Source of the DNA: Deinandra increscens subsp. villosa
Taxonomy: Eukaryota; Streptophyta; Magnoliopsida; Asterales; Asteraceae
NCBI GenBank assembly: GCA_039602395.1
Contig: JBCNJP010000007.1
Location: 124,158,957 to 124,222,956 of the forward strand
Length of the DNA stretch: 64,000 nt
Reading direction: 5' to 3'
Program-made: the position numbers and the translations under genes
Shown: positions 22,101 to 34,915 of the stretch, piece after piece
Layout: each line of letters opens with the position of its first letter
Position numbering within the stretch: the stretch's first letter is position 1
Notes under the pieces: generated by a model
Told to the model about the DNA's origin: nothing
Seen by the model: the letters and a program-made list of their open reading frames with translations, nothing else
The model's database searches: none

Positions 22101-23483
22101 GTAGCAGCCAACACCTACAAAAATCACATTTTTTCTTTAAAAAGCTATCAGAAGTACAATAACTTCATGTTCTGATACTTTAAACTTACAAAATCTAGAA
22201 CATACCTCCACGAAACCATCCCCAAAATTCACACCATTGCTAAAATAAGTACGGGAAATGTGGCGGTTAAGTGAGGCAGAATTGAACTGAGTTAGAACAA
22301 AGATCTTGTTTATGGTGCTGTTTATACAGTTGCTCATTGGGATGTCTATAAGTCTATAGCATCCTCCTAAAGGGACCTGTACAACACATATCATCACAAT
22401 CACAAACAAGAAAAGAAAATCATAACATGAAAGATGAATCTTCAAGTATGTGAATCAAGAAAATAATAACAAGGATCTTGAAATATCTATATTGTATCAT
22501 TATGAATCGATCTTGACAGATGCTTACAGCGGGTGTAGCGGTTCTGCTTGTAAGAGGGAAGAGGTGAGTTCCTGCACCACCACCGAGTATTATTGCGGCC
22601 ACATTTTTTGGATTAATTCTTCTTCTCTCAAATGTTGGTGCTGCTAGTGTCTACAATTTGAAAAAGATGTATATGAATCAATCTCAAATGTCAAATGAAA
22701 ATCAACAAATCTTGGACTAGTTTTACCAAGATTAGAAACTAAAAGTTGTTAACTGTTCTTAACATACATCATCAAGAAACTGCAAAATGAAATATTGAAA
22801 TCACTACAAGGGTAAAGAATCTTGATGATTGATCATAATTACCTCTACCAAACATCAAAATAAATTCAAAATGAAAAAAAATTATTACAGAAAAAAAAAA
22901 AAAACATACACACACACACAAAACAGTATGAACTATCATTTTAACATCCGGTCTCTTATACCAACCAATATTATCAGTTTTGCTTTACGAGGAGCTCACG
23001 AATTTGCTTTTGGATGAATTTAAGGCCTTTCATCCACACACGATGACCCGTTACGAGAATTTGTCAATTTTTTATATATAGAAACTGAGGTTTTTTTAAG
23101 AAAAACATAAGATTGGACCCTTTGATTGTTACCATATGTTAAATCGATAACCACCACCACTATTATTTAAAGACCCAAATATTAATATGATAAAAATTCA
23201 AGAAATTGATTAAGAAATGGTGGAATCTTACCTCAACCAAGGTCTCACTGCCGCTATCTGATGTGAGGACAGAAAAAGCAACCCCAGGTTTTGTAATCTT
23301 GCTCCTGTGCTTCTGAAAACTCAACCTTTTTTGCACATGATTAACCCAAACGCTGCCGTTTAATCCCCCTCTGATCTTCTCCCCTCTCAGAAACCCTTCA
23401 TCTCCATTTCTTAAACCCCCATTTCCCCCACCCAGTTTTCGCAAATGGGTGCCATTTTTCAATGTTGAACAACAGTAATCCAT
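19124..23483 (-). CDS. APL: Glucose-1-phosphate adenylyltransferase (AGPase) large subunit
   Basis: Fourteen coding exons join in phase to 533 residues: 23232-23483, 22528-22650, 22206-22376, 22022-22114, 21811-21894, 21658-21713, 21477-21570, 21211-21396, 21060-21140, 20883-20969, 20386-20490, 20178-20284, 20037-20097 and 19124-19225. AGPase makes ADP-glucose from glucose-1-phosphate and ATP in plastids, the committed step of starch synthesis. The N-terminal ~80 residues look like a plastid transit peptide. Family blocks in order: [113 protein letters not shown] and IRSGITI. The sequence fits the regulatory large subunit. One oddity is His in [11 protein letters not shown], where active small subunits have Arg and large subunits commonly Lys or Gln. 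I could not assign the APL subtype. Confidence 0.95.
19700..19970. repeat. 144-bp tandem duplication in AGPase intron 13-14
   Basis: Two copies of a unit beginning GATAAAATAA and containing GAGTCCCAAACAGTCGGTTGG start at 19700 and 19844. They lie inside the last intron, with a related dispersed repeat (19400-19560) on the terminal-exon side. Confidence 0.75.
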
Positions 23484-23503
23484 CTTTGAAACGCAAAAAA
23501 TTC

Positions 23504-23681
23504 ACTGATACCACAAGAAATCAAGATGATTAATGCAAAAGTGATGAATGAAACCCTAATTACACAAAACCCATGAATATTAAAAATATTAAAATGGAGA
23601 TCGTACAATCAATCATCTAAGTAACCAAGTAAAGTATAGATCACATAAAGATATTAATTGTTACTCATAATCAAAGCTACC
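23504..23681 (-). other. Possible 5' UTR intron of the AGPase gene
   Basis: On the minus strand a donor-like AAGAG|GTAGCT near 23681 and an acceptor-like GGTATCAG near 23504 frame a stretch without ATG codons usable for the AGPase frame. This is only a splice-signal reading. Confidence 0.3.
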
Positions 23682-24099
23682 TCTTGGGATTTTTAAATGA
23701 ATGTGAATCAATGGGGTCAGATTGAAGTTTCCAAGAAAGCTTTTGCAAGAATCTTGAACAGGGGATCTTAGAAACAGTGAGATTATTGATTGCATACAAT
23801 TGTTAAAAAACTGAGAATCTGGAGTACCCAATTGGGTGATTTAGTGATTATGAAGAAAGAGTTGGGAAAAGTGTTGTGAATGATTCAAGATTTGTGGGAG
23901 ATACCGTGAAAGATGGTGAACGGTGTAGATTTATTGGCCTGTGAGCTCTCACGAGAAAGCTGGTGTGGCTTTGCAGGCATGATGACTGCATTTGTGCATG
24001 TATATAAACGAACGGTTTATAAAATTTAACAGTATGATATTAAAAAAAAACTAAAAAAAAATAGAAATATGAATATAACAACATTTTGCTTTCATTCCG

Positions 24100-24890
24100 T
24101 TGAGTGGAGATCTCCGTGGGTATATAAAATAGTTATAATGTTAAAATGTAATGTAAAGAAAGTCAAAAGTATAAAATGACCGCGTAACGACATTAAAAAG
24201 AAAATTAAATTATCGTAAATAAATCACAAATATCTAAACACTATGTATAAACGTTAAAATTATATGTCGAACGCTCAAAGTGTTGAGTCTATTACTTAAA
24301 AATTATGTTACACGACTACGTCACCACCAGCTTATATGCTAAACTTGTTACACTCTGATGAAAACAAAGATTTTACTCTCCGCGCATTGCCGCGGAGATC
24401 TTGCAGGTACACAAAATAGTTAGCATTACTATAACGCAACGTAACCCGCGCAACGACGTTAAAAAATTGGGGTAGATAAATCGCAAATACAAAAAGACTA
24501 TGTAACGGCGTTATAATTAAAAACCGAATGCTCAAAGTGTTGAGTCTGTGACCTAAAAGTTATATTACACGAATGTAACCGTTACACTATCACGTATGTG
24601 CTAAACTTGTTGCAATCAGAGAAAAATAAAGATTTTACTGTCCGCACGTTGATGCCGAGATCTTGCAGGTACACTAAACAGTTGCATTGCTATAACGCAA
24701 CGTGAAGAAATCTATAATACAAAATGACCTCGTAGCAACGTTAAAAAAATTATCGTCGCAAATACAAAAAGACTGCATAACAATGTTATAGTGTTGAGCA
24801 TATGACCTAAAAGTTATATTACACGATTCTACTCGTTACATTATCAACTTATGTGTTAAACTCAATACTGTAGGATAGGAAAAAAAATGA
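24100..24890. repeat. Three-unit tandem repeat of a dispersed element
   Basis: Units of about 265-285 bp start at the motif GGAGATCT near 24107, 24391 and 24656. Each contains a version of TATAACGCAACGT and ends with a block resembling AAAGTGTTGAGTC. A fourth, diverged relative lies inside the AGPase intron (19390-19570). The unit starts sit beside CCGCGCATTGCCGCGGAG, a GC-rich hairpin reminiscent of Helitron 3' ends. That link is a guess. Confidence 0.6.
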
Positions 24891-26920
24891 TACTTTAACA
24901 AATAATAAGACAAAAAAAAAAACTATAGATACTGTGGTGTGAAGTATACCGGTGTGAGTGTAGTGGTGTGTGTCTCCCAAGTAGAGAGTAATGGGACTTC
25001 TTTACCCAACTCAAAAAATGTAGGATATGGTGGTGTGAGTTGATATTATTTTATTTGAATTTAATATATAATACAAATAATTAAATTTAATGATTGGATG
25101 GAACAAACTCACGCCACCATTTCCCTTCGTTGCAATTCTCACGACACAAACTAATGCCACCTCTCACACAATAAGGGGCGGTGTTTCACGTGCGAGTGTT
25201 GTGTGAGTTTGATGCTAACTGGGACTCAGACCGTGAGTTTGTGAGTATGCCGGCTATTCTTAGTTGGTGGTCTATTATGTATAGTCGTGTGAGATTATCA
25301 AAGGAGTTGGTGTTGAGCCGGTGGTGTAATTGGTATAGTTATGTAACATAGATTTTTATTTTGTTTTTGAATTATATCTTTAATGTCAATATGATATTAA
25401 ATTTTATATTTTCAGGACCAATTTTTATATTCGTCCTATGATGAAGCACTTATGCATATTTTTCTACCGTGAGTACTCTTAACTCATTAAGTCATTATCT
25501 AAGTGCTCTTAACTCATGAGGACCCATTTAGTATGGGATTTCAACAATAGACTACCTTAGATCACATCATCATAACAAATATCTATCTTAAACTTAAGTA
25601 GCGACATGAAAATAACAAGACTAAGTATCTGAAGAATTGTATGTATGCTTATAGAAATATCTAATTAATGGGGGCAGAAATGTGAGCTTACATGTGCCAC
25701 TGGGATCACCACTTTGCACATGAACGACTTAATAATGTGATGTCATCATACTCACCATCAACGGGACCAAATTCCTCACGACTTTAGGTGCCTTTTTTGG
25801 CCGTAACCGGATGTCAACCGACACGTATCTTTTATTTTTTTATTTTTCTCTTCTTTTTTATTTTTAAATAAAAGAGTATTGATTATTTATGTTTGGGTCT
25901 TTGAAGTCAAACATACACACTTTAGTAATTTCATACGCTTTTCAGTATATACTCAATCACGTTAATGTTACCGTAACCACTACCACCTAGTTATAACTAG
26001 TTAAAGCGCAAAAAGTTATTACATTAACAATTTTCTCAAGGATGTATTCTAAACTAAGTTAATAGATTTAAATATATCAAAAACCAACTTTTTGTGTGTA
26101 TTTGACGAATTTAGTTTTACCCATCGAAATTCAAAACAAGTTATAAAGGTAACAGGGTATCAGAGCTATCTTGGACTGGTGACATAGAAGAAACCAACTG
26201 TGACTAACGAGGACGTTGATCATTAACAACTTGATTGTTACCGACATCAAGAACTCACCTTCTAACACACATGAGATAATCTAGTACATATTTTTTGCTG
26301 CATCTTTGGTCTAGTGCTACATGTTATGTTGGGTTAAAATTCAACGATAAAAAATTAAATGTTACAATAAATAATTAAATGCGCACATAAGCTTTATTTA
26401 CATAATTGGTTCTGTACATGTAATCAATATATTGTACTGTAGCTAGTGGGAATTGGTCACTTGGCAGTGGGGCTGTGAACTGTGAATTGTGGTTGTGTTT
26501 AAGTCCACACAACTTAAGGCTCCACCAATAATCACCTATTTGAATTGTCCCCTATGGCTGATTTTTATGTATAGCCGCAGTCTGCGGCAGTGCCTGCGGT
26601 GGTGGGCCAGTAAAGAAGAACACTTCGGTGGTTGGAAGCCGTAGAAAAGGAGAAAAGACGAGGATGGGGGTTGGGGGAGGAAAACTGCGGGGAAGGGAGT
26701 GATGTGACGTGCGGCGAGGTGGGGCAGTGGTGGCGTGAGGCCGCAACGTGTGGCTCTCCCATTACAATCAGCCTAAGAGAAGCAAGATGGGAGGAGGGGT
26801 TCTTTTATTCTTTGACGGCTTATTTTTTAACAAGTGTTCGGTATGAGATTACGTATAACTTTATGTCTTACTTTATATAAAAAGGTATAGAAATATAAAG
26901 AATTTTATTATATTTAATTC
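24891..26920. other. Intergenic region, no gene recognised
   Basis: No supported gene. Near 26157-26168 the sequence GGTATCAGAGCT matches the primer-binding site used by many plant retrotransposons (initiator tRNA-Met complement), so an old 5' LTR may end just before it. No clear LTR or coding region was found. A GC-richer patch at 26570-26760 gives overlapping short frames on both strands without domains. Confidence 0.35.
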
Positions 26921-27175
26921 GAGTATAATGTGTGGGCACCGTTTACAGTGTGCGTATATAATGTATATATATGTGTGGACTCTTGAGGGCAAAAATGAAC
27001 TGCACTAATTTTAACATTATTTTACTAATTTTGTGAAATAATATGTGTGGGTCCCGCTTATAGTGTACGCATATAACATACATATATGTGTGGGCCCTTT
27101 GGGGGTAAAAGTAAAACTACACTAATTTTAACGTTATTTTACTAATTTCGTGAAAATAACGTTAAAAGTGATGGA
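26921..27175. repeat. 115-bp tandem duplication
   Basis: Two copies of a unit with TGTGTGGG, ACATATATGTGTGG-like and CACTAATTTTAAC blocks, offset by 115 bp. Confidence 0.75.
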
Positions 27176-27398
27176 TGGTTAATCAACTTATGCACCAATC
27201 GGCCTTTATCCCGATTTGCTGAGTGTTGTGTGCATTATGTTCAAGACTTGATGCAAAACTACGGATCCGGGGGTCTCACTGAAAGAGTATCTCTATTCCT
27301 ACGAAGTAGATATATGACTGTCTACATCTTACCCTCCTTTTACTATTGGTGAAATTACTGAGTATAATATTGGTTTTTATGTATGTATTATGAACTTA

Positions 27399-29515
27399 GG
27401 GTAGGCGGTGTACATGCCGATCCCATCGGCATGTACACGGCATGGTTGATGCCGAATTCGGCATGCACACCGTGTGTGTCGGCATGTGTTATTCGGCGTA
27501 GATGGATCGATTTTTCGGCAATTGAATGCCGATGGATGCCGAGTAAATTGGACCGTTCAACGGTCGATTTTTCGACCGTTTGAACCATTTGTTTTTTTTT
27601 TTAAATCAATTCCTCCAATCCACTATATAAATCCCTTTAAACCAACAAATTTTATACACTTTTTCTACACCCTACTCCTCTCTCAAACACTCTCAATCAC
27701 AATGGATTCATCAAGGAAGAACAAGTCACCCGCTACCGGAGGAAAAAAAATCCGACCGAAAGTACGGAAAGATCGAGCTCAACCCTCCACCGTTCCCCAA
27801 CCACAATCGCAACCACCACCAAACCAACCACCCGTTTTCTACTCACAACCACCACCTCCGCCACCATCACAACCCGGTTTCTATCAACAACAATCTTTTG
27901 TTGATTTAGTGCATGGTCGTTATGGACCACAACCATCTTTTTACCCGCCGCATTCATCGCTAATTCAACAACACCAATCGATGTATCATAACACCCAATA
28001 TCGTGAACCTCGACGTGTTGATGTTGACTCCGATTCGGAGGAAGTTGATGAAGAAATTGAAGTTGAGGAGCAAGAAGCGGAGGAAGAAGAACAAGAAGCC
28101 GCTATGCAAGACGATGCCGAAGAGGGAGAAGACGAGGAACCTACACAACCGGTGAAAGGTGGCAAGAAGAAGAGGACCTATTGGTCGCCCGCGGAGGAAG
28201 CGGTTTTGGCGCAATCCTACATCTACATCACCGAAGACACGAGAGTTGGTGATCAACAATCACGTGAATCGTTTTGGCAACGGGTCCTCAATCACTTCAA
28301 CGGTTTGAGTGGACGTGATACCGGTCGAACCATTCACATGGTTAACACCAAATGGAACAACTTGAACAAGGCGATGTCGAGGTTCAACGGGTTGTACACC
28401 CAAAATGTAAGTATTTTTTTTAATTTTTTTTTTCTTAAATAGTTTTTAAAAATATATTTAATTTATTTTTTTAATCGTAGGCACGTGCGCGGGCTAGTGG
28501 TGCGAGTGATGTTGACGTTCGAGAGAAGACGATGCGGGATTATCAACGAATGTATGAGAAGAGAGGTTTCACGCACGTCGAAGCTTGGAAGGTGGTGAAG
28601 GATCACCCAAAGTGGGTTGCACCACAAAAAAAGGTTGGTGGTGTTGCCGAGTCGTCGAAGAGGACCAAGGTATCGGTATCCGGCGAGTACACAACGTCAA
28701 ACGATGCCGACTCGGCACAATTGCCGAGTCGTTTGCCCGACTTGAATGAGAACTCGATGCCGAGTCACCCGCCACGAAGAAAAGGCTCAAGCAAGAAATC
28801 GGGTGGTGACTCGTCGACAAAAGGATCGGCGAATGCTTTGGAGGTGATGGAGAGGTTTGAGTTGAAATGGGAGGATGAAAAGGTCGACCGGACTGTTCGA
28901 CATGAAACCGCTCTAAAGAAGAGGGAAATGTACGAGAAGGTTGGGAGGACGATGGATCGACAACGGGAGACGATGGACGAAGAACAACGGGCTCGTGACC
29001 TCGAATTGTATTTGAGGCCTCACGAAAAGGTGTCTGAATCACTCCTCCCGGTACTTTTAGAAGAAAAACGTCGAGTTGCGGCTAGATACGGATGGCCGTG
29101 TGATTTTTAGATGGTGGTCTTTGTATATTTTTTTTAGGACTTGGTATTTTTTTTATTTTAGGAGTTGGTAATTTTATTTTTTTAGGACTTGGTAATTTTT
29201 TTTTTAGGAGTTGGTAATTTTATATTTTTAGGACTTGGTAAATTTTTTTATTTTTAGGACTTTGTAAGTTTTTATTTTTAATCTAATGAATTGTTTTTTT
29301 TTAATTTTATATTAAATGTTTAAGTTATAATTTTATTTGTAGATTAAAAAAAATGAAAAAGAAAAACATTTAATTCATGACTAAACCATATCTAGGCAAG
29401 TATACCCCCTACCAAATCATCAATTCTACATCAATCTTCTCTCTCCTGTTGGCATCACCTCATTGGTCAGAATTTGATGCCTAAGGCATGCCTTAGGCAA
29501 GCATACCTCCCACCC
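27399..29515 (+). mobile_element. ORF1-only PIF/Harbinger derivative
   Basis: Ends GGGTAGGCGGTGTACATGCC (left) and GGGTGGGAGGTATGCTTGCC (right, reverse complement) are terminal inverted repeats. Both sides carry the 3-bp duplication TTA (27396-27398 and 29516-29518). The element is 2117 bp and contains one intact two-exon gene for a Myb/SANT-like protein but no transposase. It would need a transposase from another element. Its terminal repeats differ from those at 997-5424, so the two belong to different families. Confidence 0.8.
27702..29110 (+). CDS. Myb/SANT-like, NAM-associated C-terminal domain protein in a Harbinger derivative
   Basis: Exons 27702-28406 and 28481-29110 (GT-AG intron) join in phase to 444 residues. 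A TATA motif (CTATATAAAT, about 27621) lies 80 bp before the ATG. Order of parts: a basic start (KKIRPKVRKDR), a Pro/Gln-rich segment (about 35-115), an acidic Glu run (about 118-160), and a SANT-like domain (about 165-235) with TYWSPAEEAVLAQSY and TKWNNLNKAMSRFNG. A C-terminal coiled-coil region contains KKREMYEKVGRT. Many Asteraceae relatives are database-labelled 'glutathione S-transferase T3-like', a misnomer; there is no GST fold here. The protein is probably the DNA-binding partner protein of a Harbinger transposase. No stops or frameshifts are present. Confidence 0.8.
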
Positions 29516-29616
29516 TTATGTATGCATTATGAGTATGTGGCATTTCATTATTGCATATACCCCCCATTTTATAATTCTACTATCAATTGTGTGAGCACGA
29601 AAATACTCAACACTTA

Positions 29617-29920
29617 GGTGACGTTTGGTTCATGGAATTCAATGGAATTGGAATTGATTTTTTTCCTTATAAATTTGTTCTTGATTGGGTAAAAAAGGAA
29701 TTTGAAATACAATGAATTCCTTTAAGCAATGAAATTTAGTACTATTTTACCATTCCTTAGAAATCCTTCACTTTGACGAAGGAAAGTTACATGGTCTCAA
29801 ATTCCATTGATTAAAGAAATTCATTGCATTTCAAATTTTTTCTTTACCCAATCAAGAACAATTTTGAAAGGAAAAAATATCAATTCCAATTCCATTGAAT
29901 TCCATGAACCAAACGCCACC
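29617..29920. mobile_element. Tourist-like MITE, 304 bp
   Basis: This is a near-perfect foldback. The left end is GGTGACGTTTGGTTCATGG and the right end (reverse complement) GGTGGCGTTTGGTTCATGG. The arms stay paired for about 110 bases each. The flanking duplication is TTA (29614-29616 and 29921-29923). Non-coding, and probably mobilised by a Harbinger transposase. Confidence 0.9.
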
Positions 29921-30605
29921 TTAGACTCGACTTGCTCATTTTTCAGTTATGTTCCAAACAAGAAAATACAAAGAAATAATGGTGGTTTTTATTCATGTTA
30001 TTAAGCTCATGTATCATCATGTATGGATTCTAGTAGGTTAACGTTTGGTTGCAAAATGATGGGAACATGTTGTCGGATAAAGAAACCATTATTGAATGAT
30101 ATCTCCGGTGAAGGATTTAAGAATTTTTCTCTCTTTATTTGTGGGATTGTGTATTTATCTTCGGATTTTTAGCAATTCAATCATTTAAACGAGCTAAAAT
30201 TGATCAAAATTCTAAGGTTTAAAATACAAAATTTAGTAATATGATTAGTGGGTTTATATTAGAGGTGGAAAAAAAAACGGTTAGGGGATCAAAATACAAA
30301 CCGGGCCAGTTTCTAAACAGAACCACCGGTTCCAAATAGGTTTGATATTTTGAGCTTCATAACAAATTTCAAAATAGTTGGAAAATAAAAAACGATTCCA
30401 AAACTGTTAAAAACTGGTTAGAAACTTATAAGAACCAGTTCAAATAGGTGTGACATATTTTCACCTAAAATCAGTTTGAAACCAAAACCGATTTTGCCAA
30501 TAACTAGTTAATATAGCCAATTTCGACTTAATGTTAACCAAACAAAAACCAGTTTGGAAAAACCCGTTTGTGCATGTTTAGCTTTATATGTTGGACGTTT
30601 TATAA

Positions 30606-30892
30606 GGCTATCCGTAATGGGGCGTTATCCGGCCAAATTTCTTAACATAACGCCCCATATAGCGCCCCGCACCACCCCCCTAGGCGCCATGTTAGAGATT
30701 TCGACGGTGGGCGTTGTAAACACGGCGCCCCTCTTCTTCAATCAGTTTCATGTTTTTTTTCCTTTTTTCTATTGGTTCTCCCATCCTCATAACCCTCCAT
30801 TACACCCCTTACCTTATAACCCCTCATTTCTACGTCATAAGCCACATGGCACATAACCCCCAAGCAAAAAGGGGTTACCACTACGGATAGCC
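30606..30892. mobile_element. MITE-like element with GGCTATCCGTA ends
   Basis: The left end GGCTATCCGTAATGGGG pairs with the right end GGCTATCCGTAGTGGTA (reverse complement). The interior is GC-richer than its surroundings. The flanks TTTTATAA and TTTTTAAG are similar but not an exact duplication, so the superfamily is unclear. The frame 30554-30856 across it is not a gene. Confidence 0.6.
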
Positions 30893-31434
30893 TTTTTAAG
30901 GTTCAATTCTCACACCTCACAATTAACTTTTTCTGAATAATGAGAACACACCACATGAATGTACCTAATAGCAATCAGAAACCAACAAACATTTCAAACA
31001 ATCTATCATGGGCAGTCTATATAGTAATAAGTAAAACCCACCTAAACTATTTGTAATTTTGCTAACGTCACCTACCATCAAAATGCATACAATACATGAA
31101 TACATTATGATTCATGCAAATGAACCATTGCACATCAGTAATCACTCCTGTTCCTTAGATTGAAAACAAAAACAAAATATTAATCACTTAATTTATGTTT
31201 TTTTTTTAATTAAGGGTATGCTACTAACTTTATAATAATTTAACAAGGACTAAAGTTGTGACAAGCAAACACTATCCTTTTCTCATACAACCATAAACAG
31301 TAAATCAACTCCAAGAAAGAACAATCTCATAAGTTTAAAGCAAACCCATGTTATGGTAAACAAGGACTACATGAAGAAAAAACTAAAACTGACAAGAATC
31401 GAATTGCGTTACAAAAGTCAACAGTTGACCATTC

Positions 31435-33195
<1,761 letters not shown>

Positions 33196-33274
33196 GGTGT
33201 CAGGTGAGACGGAAACAGGTGGCGCGACGGAATCTGCGGCGGAGAGATGCGATATACGACGGCAAGGGCTCTTC

Positions 33275-33335
33275 CAGTTTACTGAAAACCCTAGGGCTAG
33301 GGATTTTATTTCAATCAGTGATTTGGGCCTTGGCT
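33275..33335 (-). promoter_or_regulatory. Telo-box and TGGGCC (site II-like) motifs upstream of RPS25
   Basis: AAACCCTAG (plus-strand 33287-33295) is a telo-box-like motif, and TGGGCC lies at about 33327. Both are common in promoters or leaders of plant ribosomal protein genes and support the RPS25 call. Confidence 0.6.
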
Positions 33336-33359
33336 CGGTCCGATCTGGCTCTTAGTTAG

Positions 33360-34915
33360 GTTGGGTAACATTGAAATTCAAAAGCCCAAATATATAATTC
33401 CTTTTAAATATAAGGCATAAATCCTCAACGTTTGATAAGAAACACATTTTAAAACCCGAATTGCACTTTAGGGTTGTAATTTTTTTAGTCCGGTAAATGG
33501 ATTCATGTGATCATGCATTTAAATACAACTCAAAAGTTGGTAACCGATACCAATCTGTGAGAATTAGTGAACCGGTTCTAAATTGGTTAAGTTGAGGTAC
33601 CCAAAGATATTATAAGTGGGAGATCTTGAGTTCAAGTCCACCTGTGACAAAAAATATAAATGGGGTCCAGGTTGGGTCAGAGCTTTTCTCATCTATGATG
33701 AGCTTTCTCCTGATTAGGAATGAAGATGATCGGGTGGATGGGTAATGCCCCCGTCAGTAATCCAAATTTTCTGTTTAGAAAAAAAAAGTTAACCAATTAT
33801 AAGTTTCCAAAGTTTTCTAGGTTCTAATTAGTACGTGATGATTTTCCTATACGAGATTCAAATTTCAATCACCAACGGTGACTTTGAAGTGTGAGTATGA
33901 TTTCAATCGAAGTTGTGCGTAAGAATTTAGTAGTTTAGTTATACAAAACTACCTGGTTTAAATTTTACCGAATAGCCCATATCGTTCATTAGCCCAGTAG
34001 TGAGTAGCCCATATTTAATGTTAATATGTTTAGCCCGCTTCATAGTTAGCCCCATACACAAACAGTAACCTAATTTAAATATCTAAATCATAAAATCGAC
34101 TAATTCAGTTTCAAAAGAGATTCCAAACCTAATTGAGAATTCTCCAGACCCCAATTGCGATTTCATTGTTTTCGTGAGTCGATCATATAACAGGTTACTT
34201 TCGTGTCATCAAATTTCTATACATTATTTATTTTTGTAAAATATGTTTTTTACATACAACCGGCCAGCTCGATTATCATCTGATATCGTAAAAATTGTGT
34301 GCCATACTAAAAATTGAAAGGGTGAAGTTATTGTACAAGATGCGGTTTACTTAGAATGTGTTCAAAGGAATCATGCAAGCGTAGATTGTCATTGCGTGAT
34401 TATTACACCTCCATGCGTGACAAACTCTTTTTTTATTTCAATCACACAGACATTCTTAATTTTCATACACTTTATATTTGAACTTTTACCAAGTTAATAA
34501 ATGTAGTTAACTTTAACTTTAAATTTCACCATTTATACAGAATAACATAAAAGTGAATTTTAATCTAATAAATTGAGGGTAAGAAGTTTAGAATGTATAT
34601 TGATTAAGTTGATATTTTACATACATTTTGATCCAGTTAATTTTTTTAATAAAAATGTAGTTTGATTTATCACCTTCAATGATAAATTGAAACACTTTAG
34701 AATGTATTTTTTAAAAGAATATTATTGAACACTATTTAACAAGATGCTAGAAAACCAGTTTTTAGAATCTCACACATGACAATCAAATCTATTTTGTTTT
34801 GATTTCAGTTTTACAAAGCCCCCCACTTAAAAAGAATGAATAAGTTATATATAATCTGTATCAATGAAAGATCTATCTTTTACTATTAATCAATGCATTA
34901 TCTCAAGGCAAGAAA
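33360..34915. other. Intergenic region between RPS25 and the KH-like gene
   Basis: No coding gene. A SINE-like fragment with a box-B-like GAGTTCAAGTCC lies near 33600-33780. A possible 5' UTR exon for the KH-like gene ends at CATATAACAG|GTTAC (about 34193). Neither is firm. Confidence 0.35.

Noticed and set aside
28569..29042. 157-codon minus-strand frame, and similar minus frames at 27733-27957 and 27960-28259
   Set aside because: Antisense shadows of the Myb/SANT-like gene; low-complexity Ser/Pro or Val runs.
33287..33303. Interstitial telomere repeat (CCCTAG runs)
   Set aside because: A single telo-box-like motif in a ribosomal protein gene promoter, not an array.
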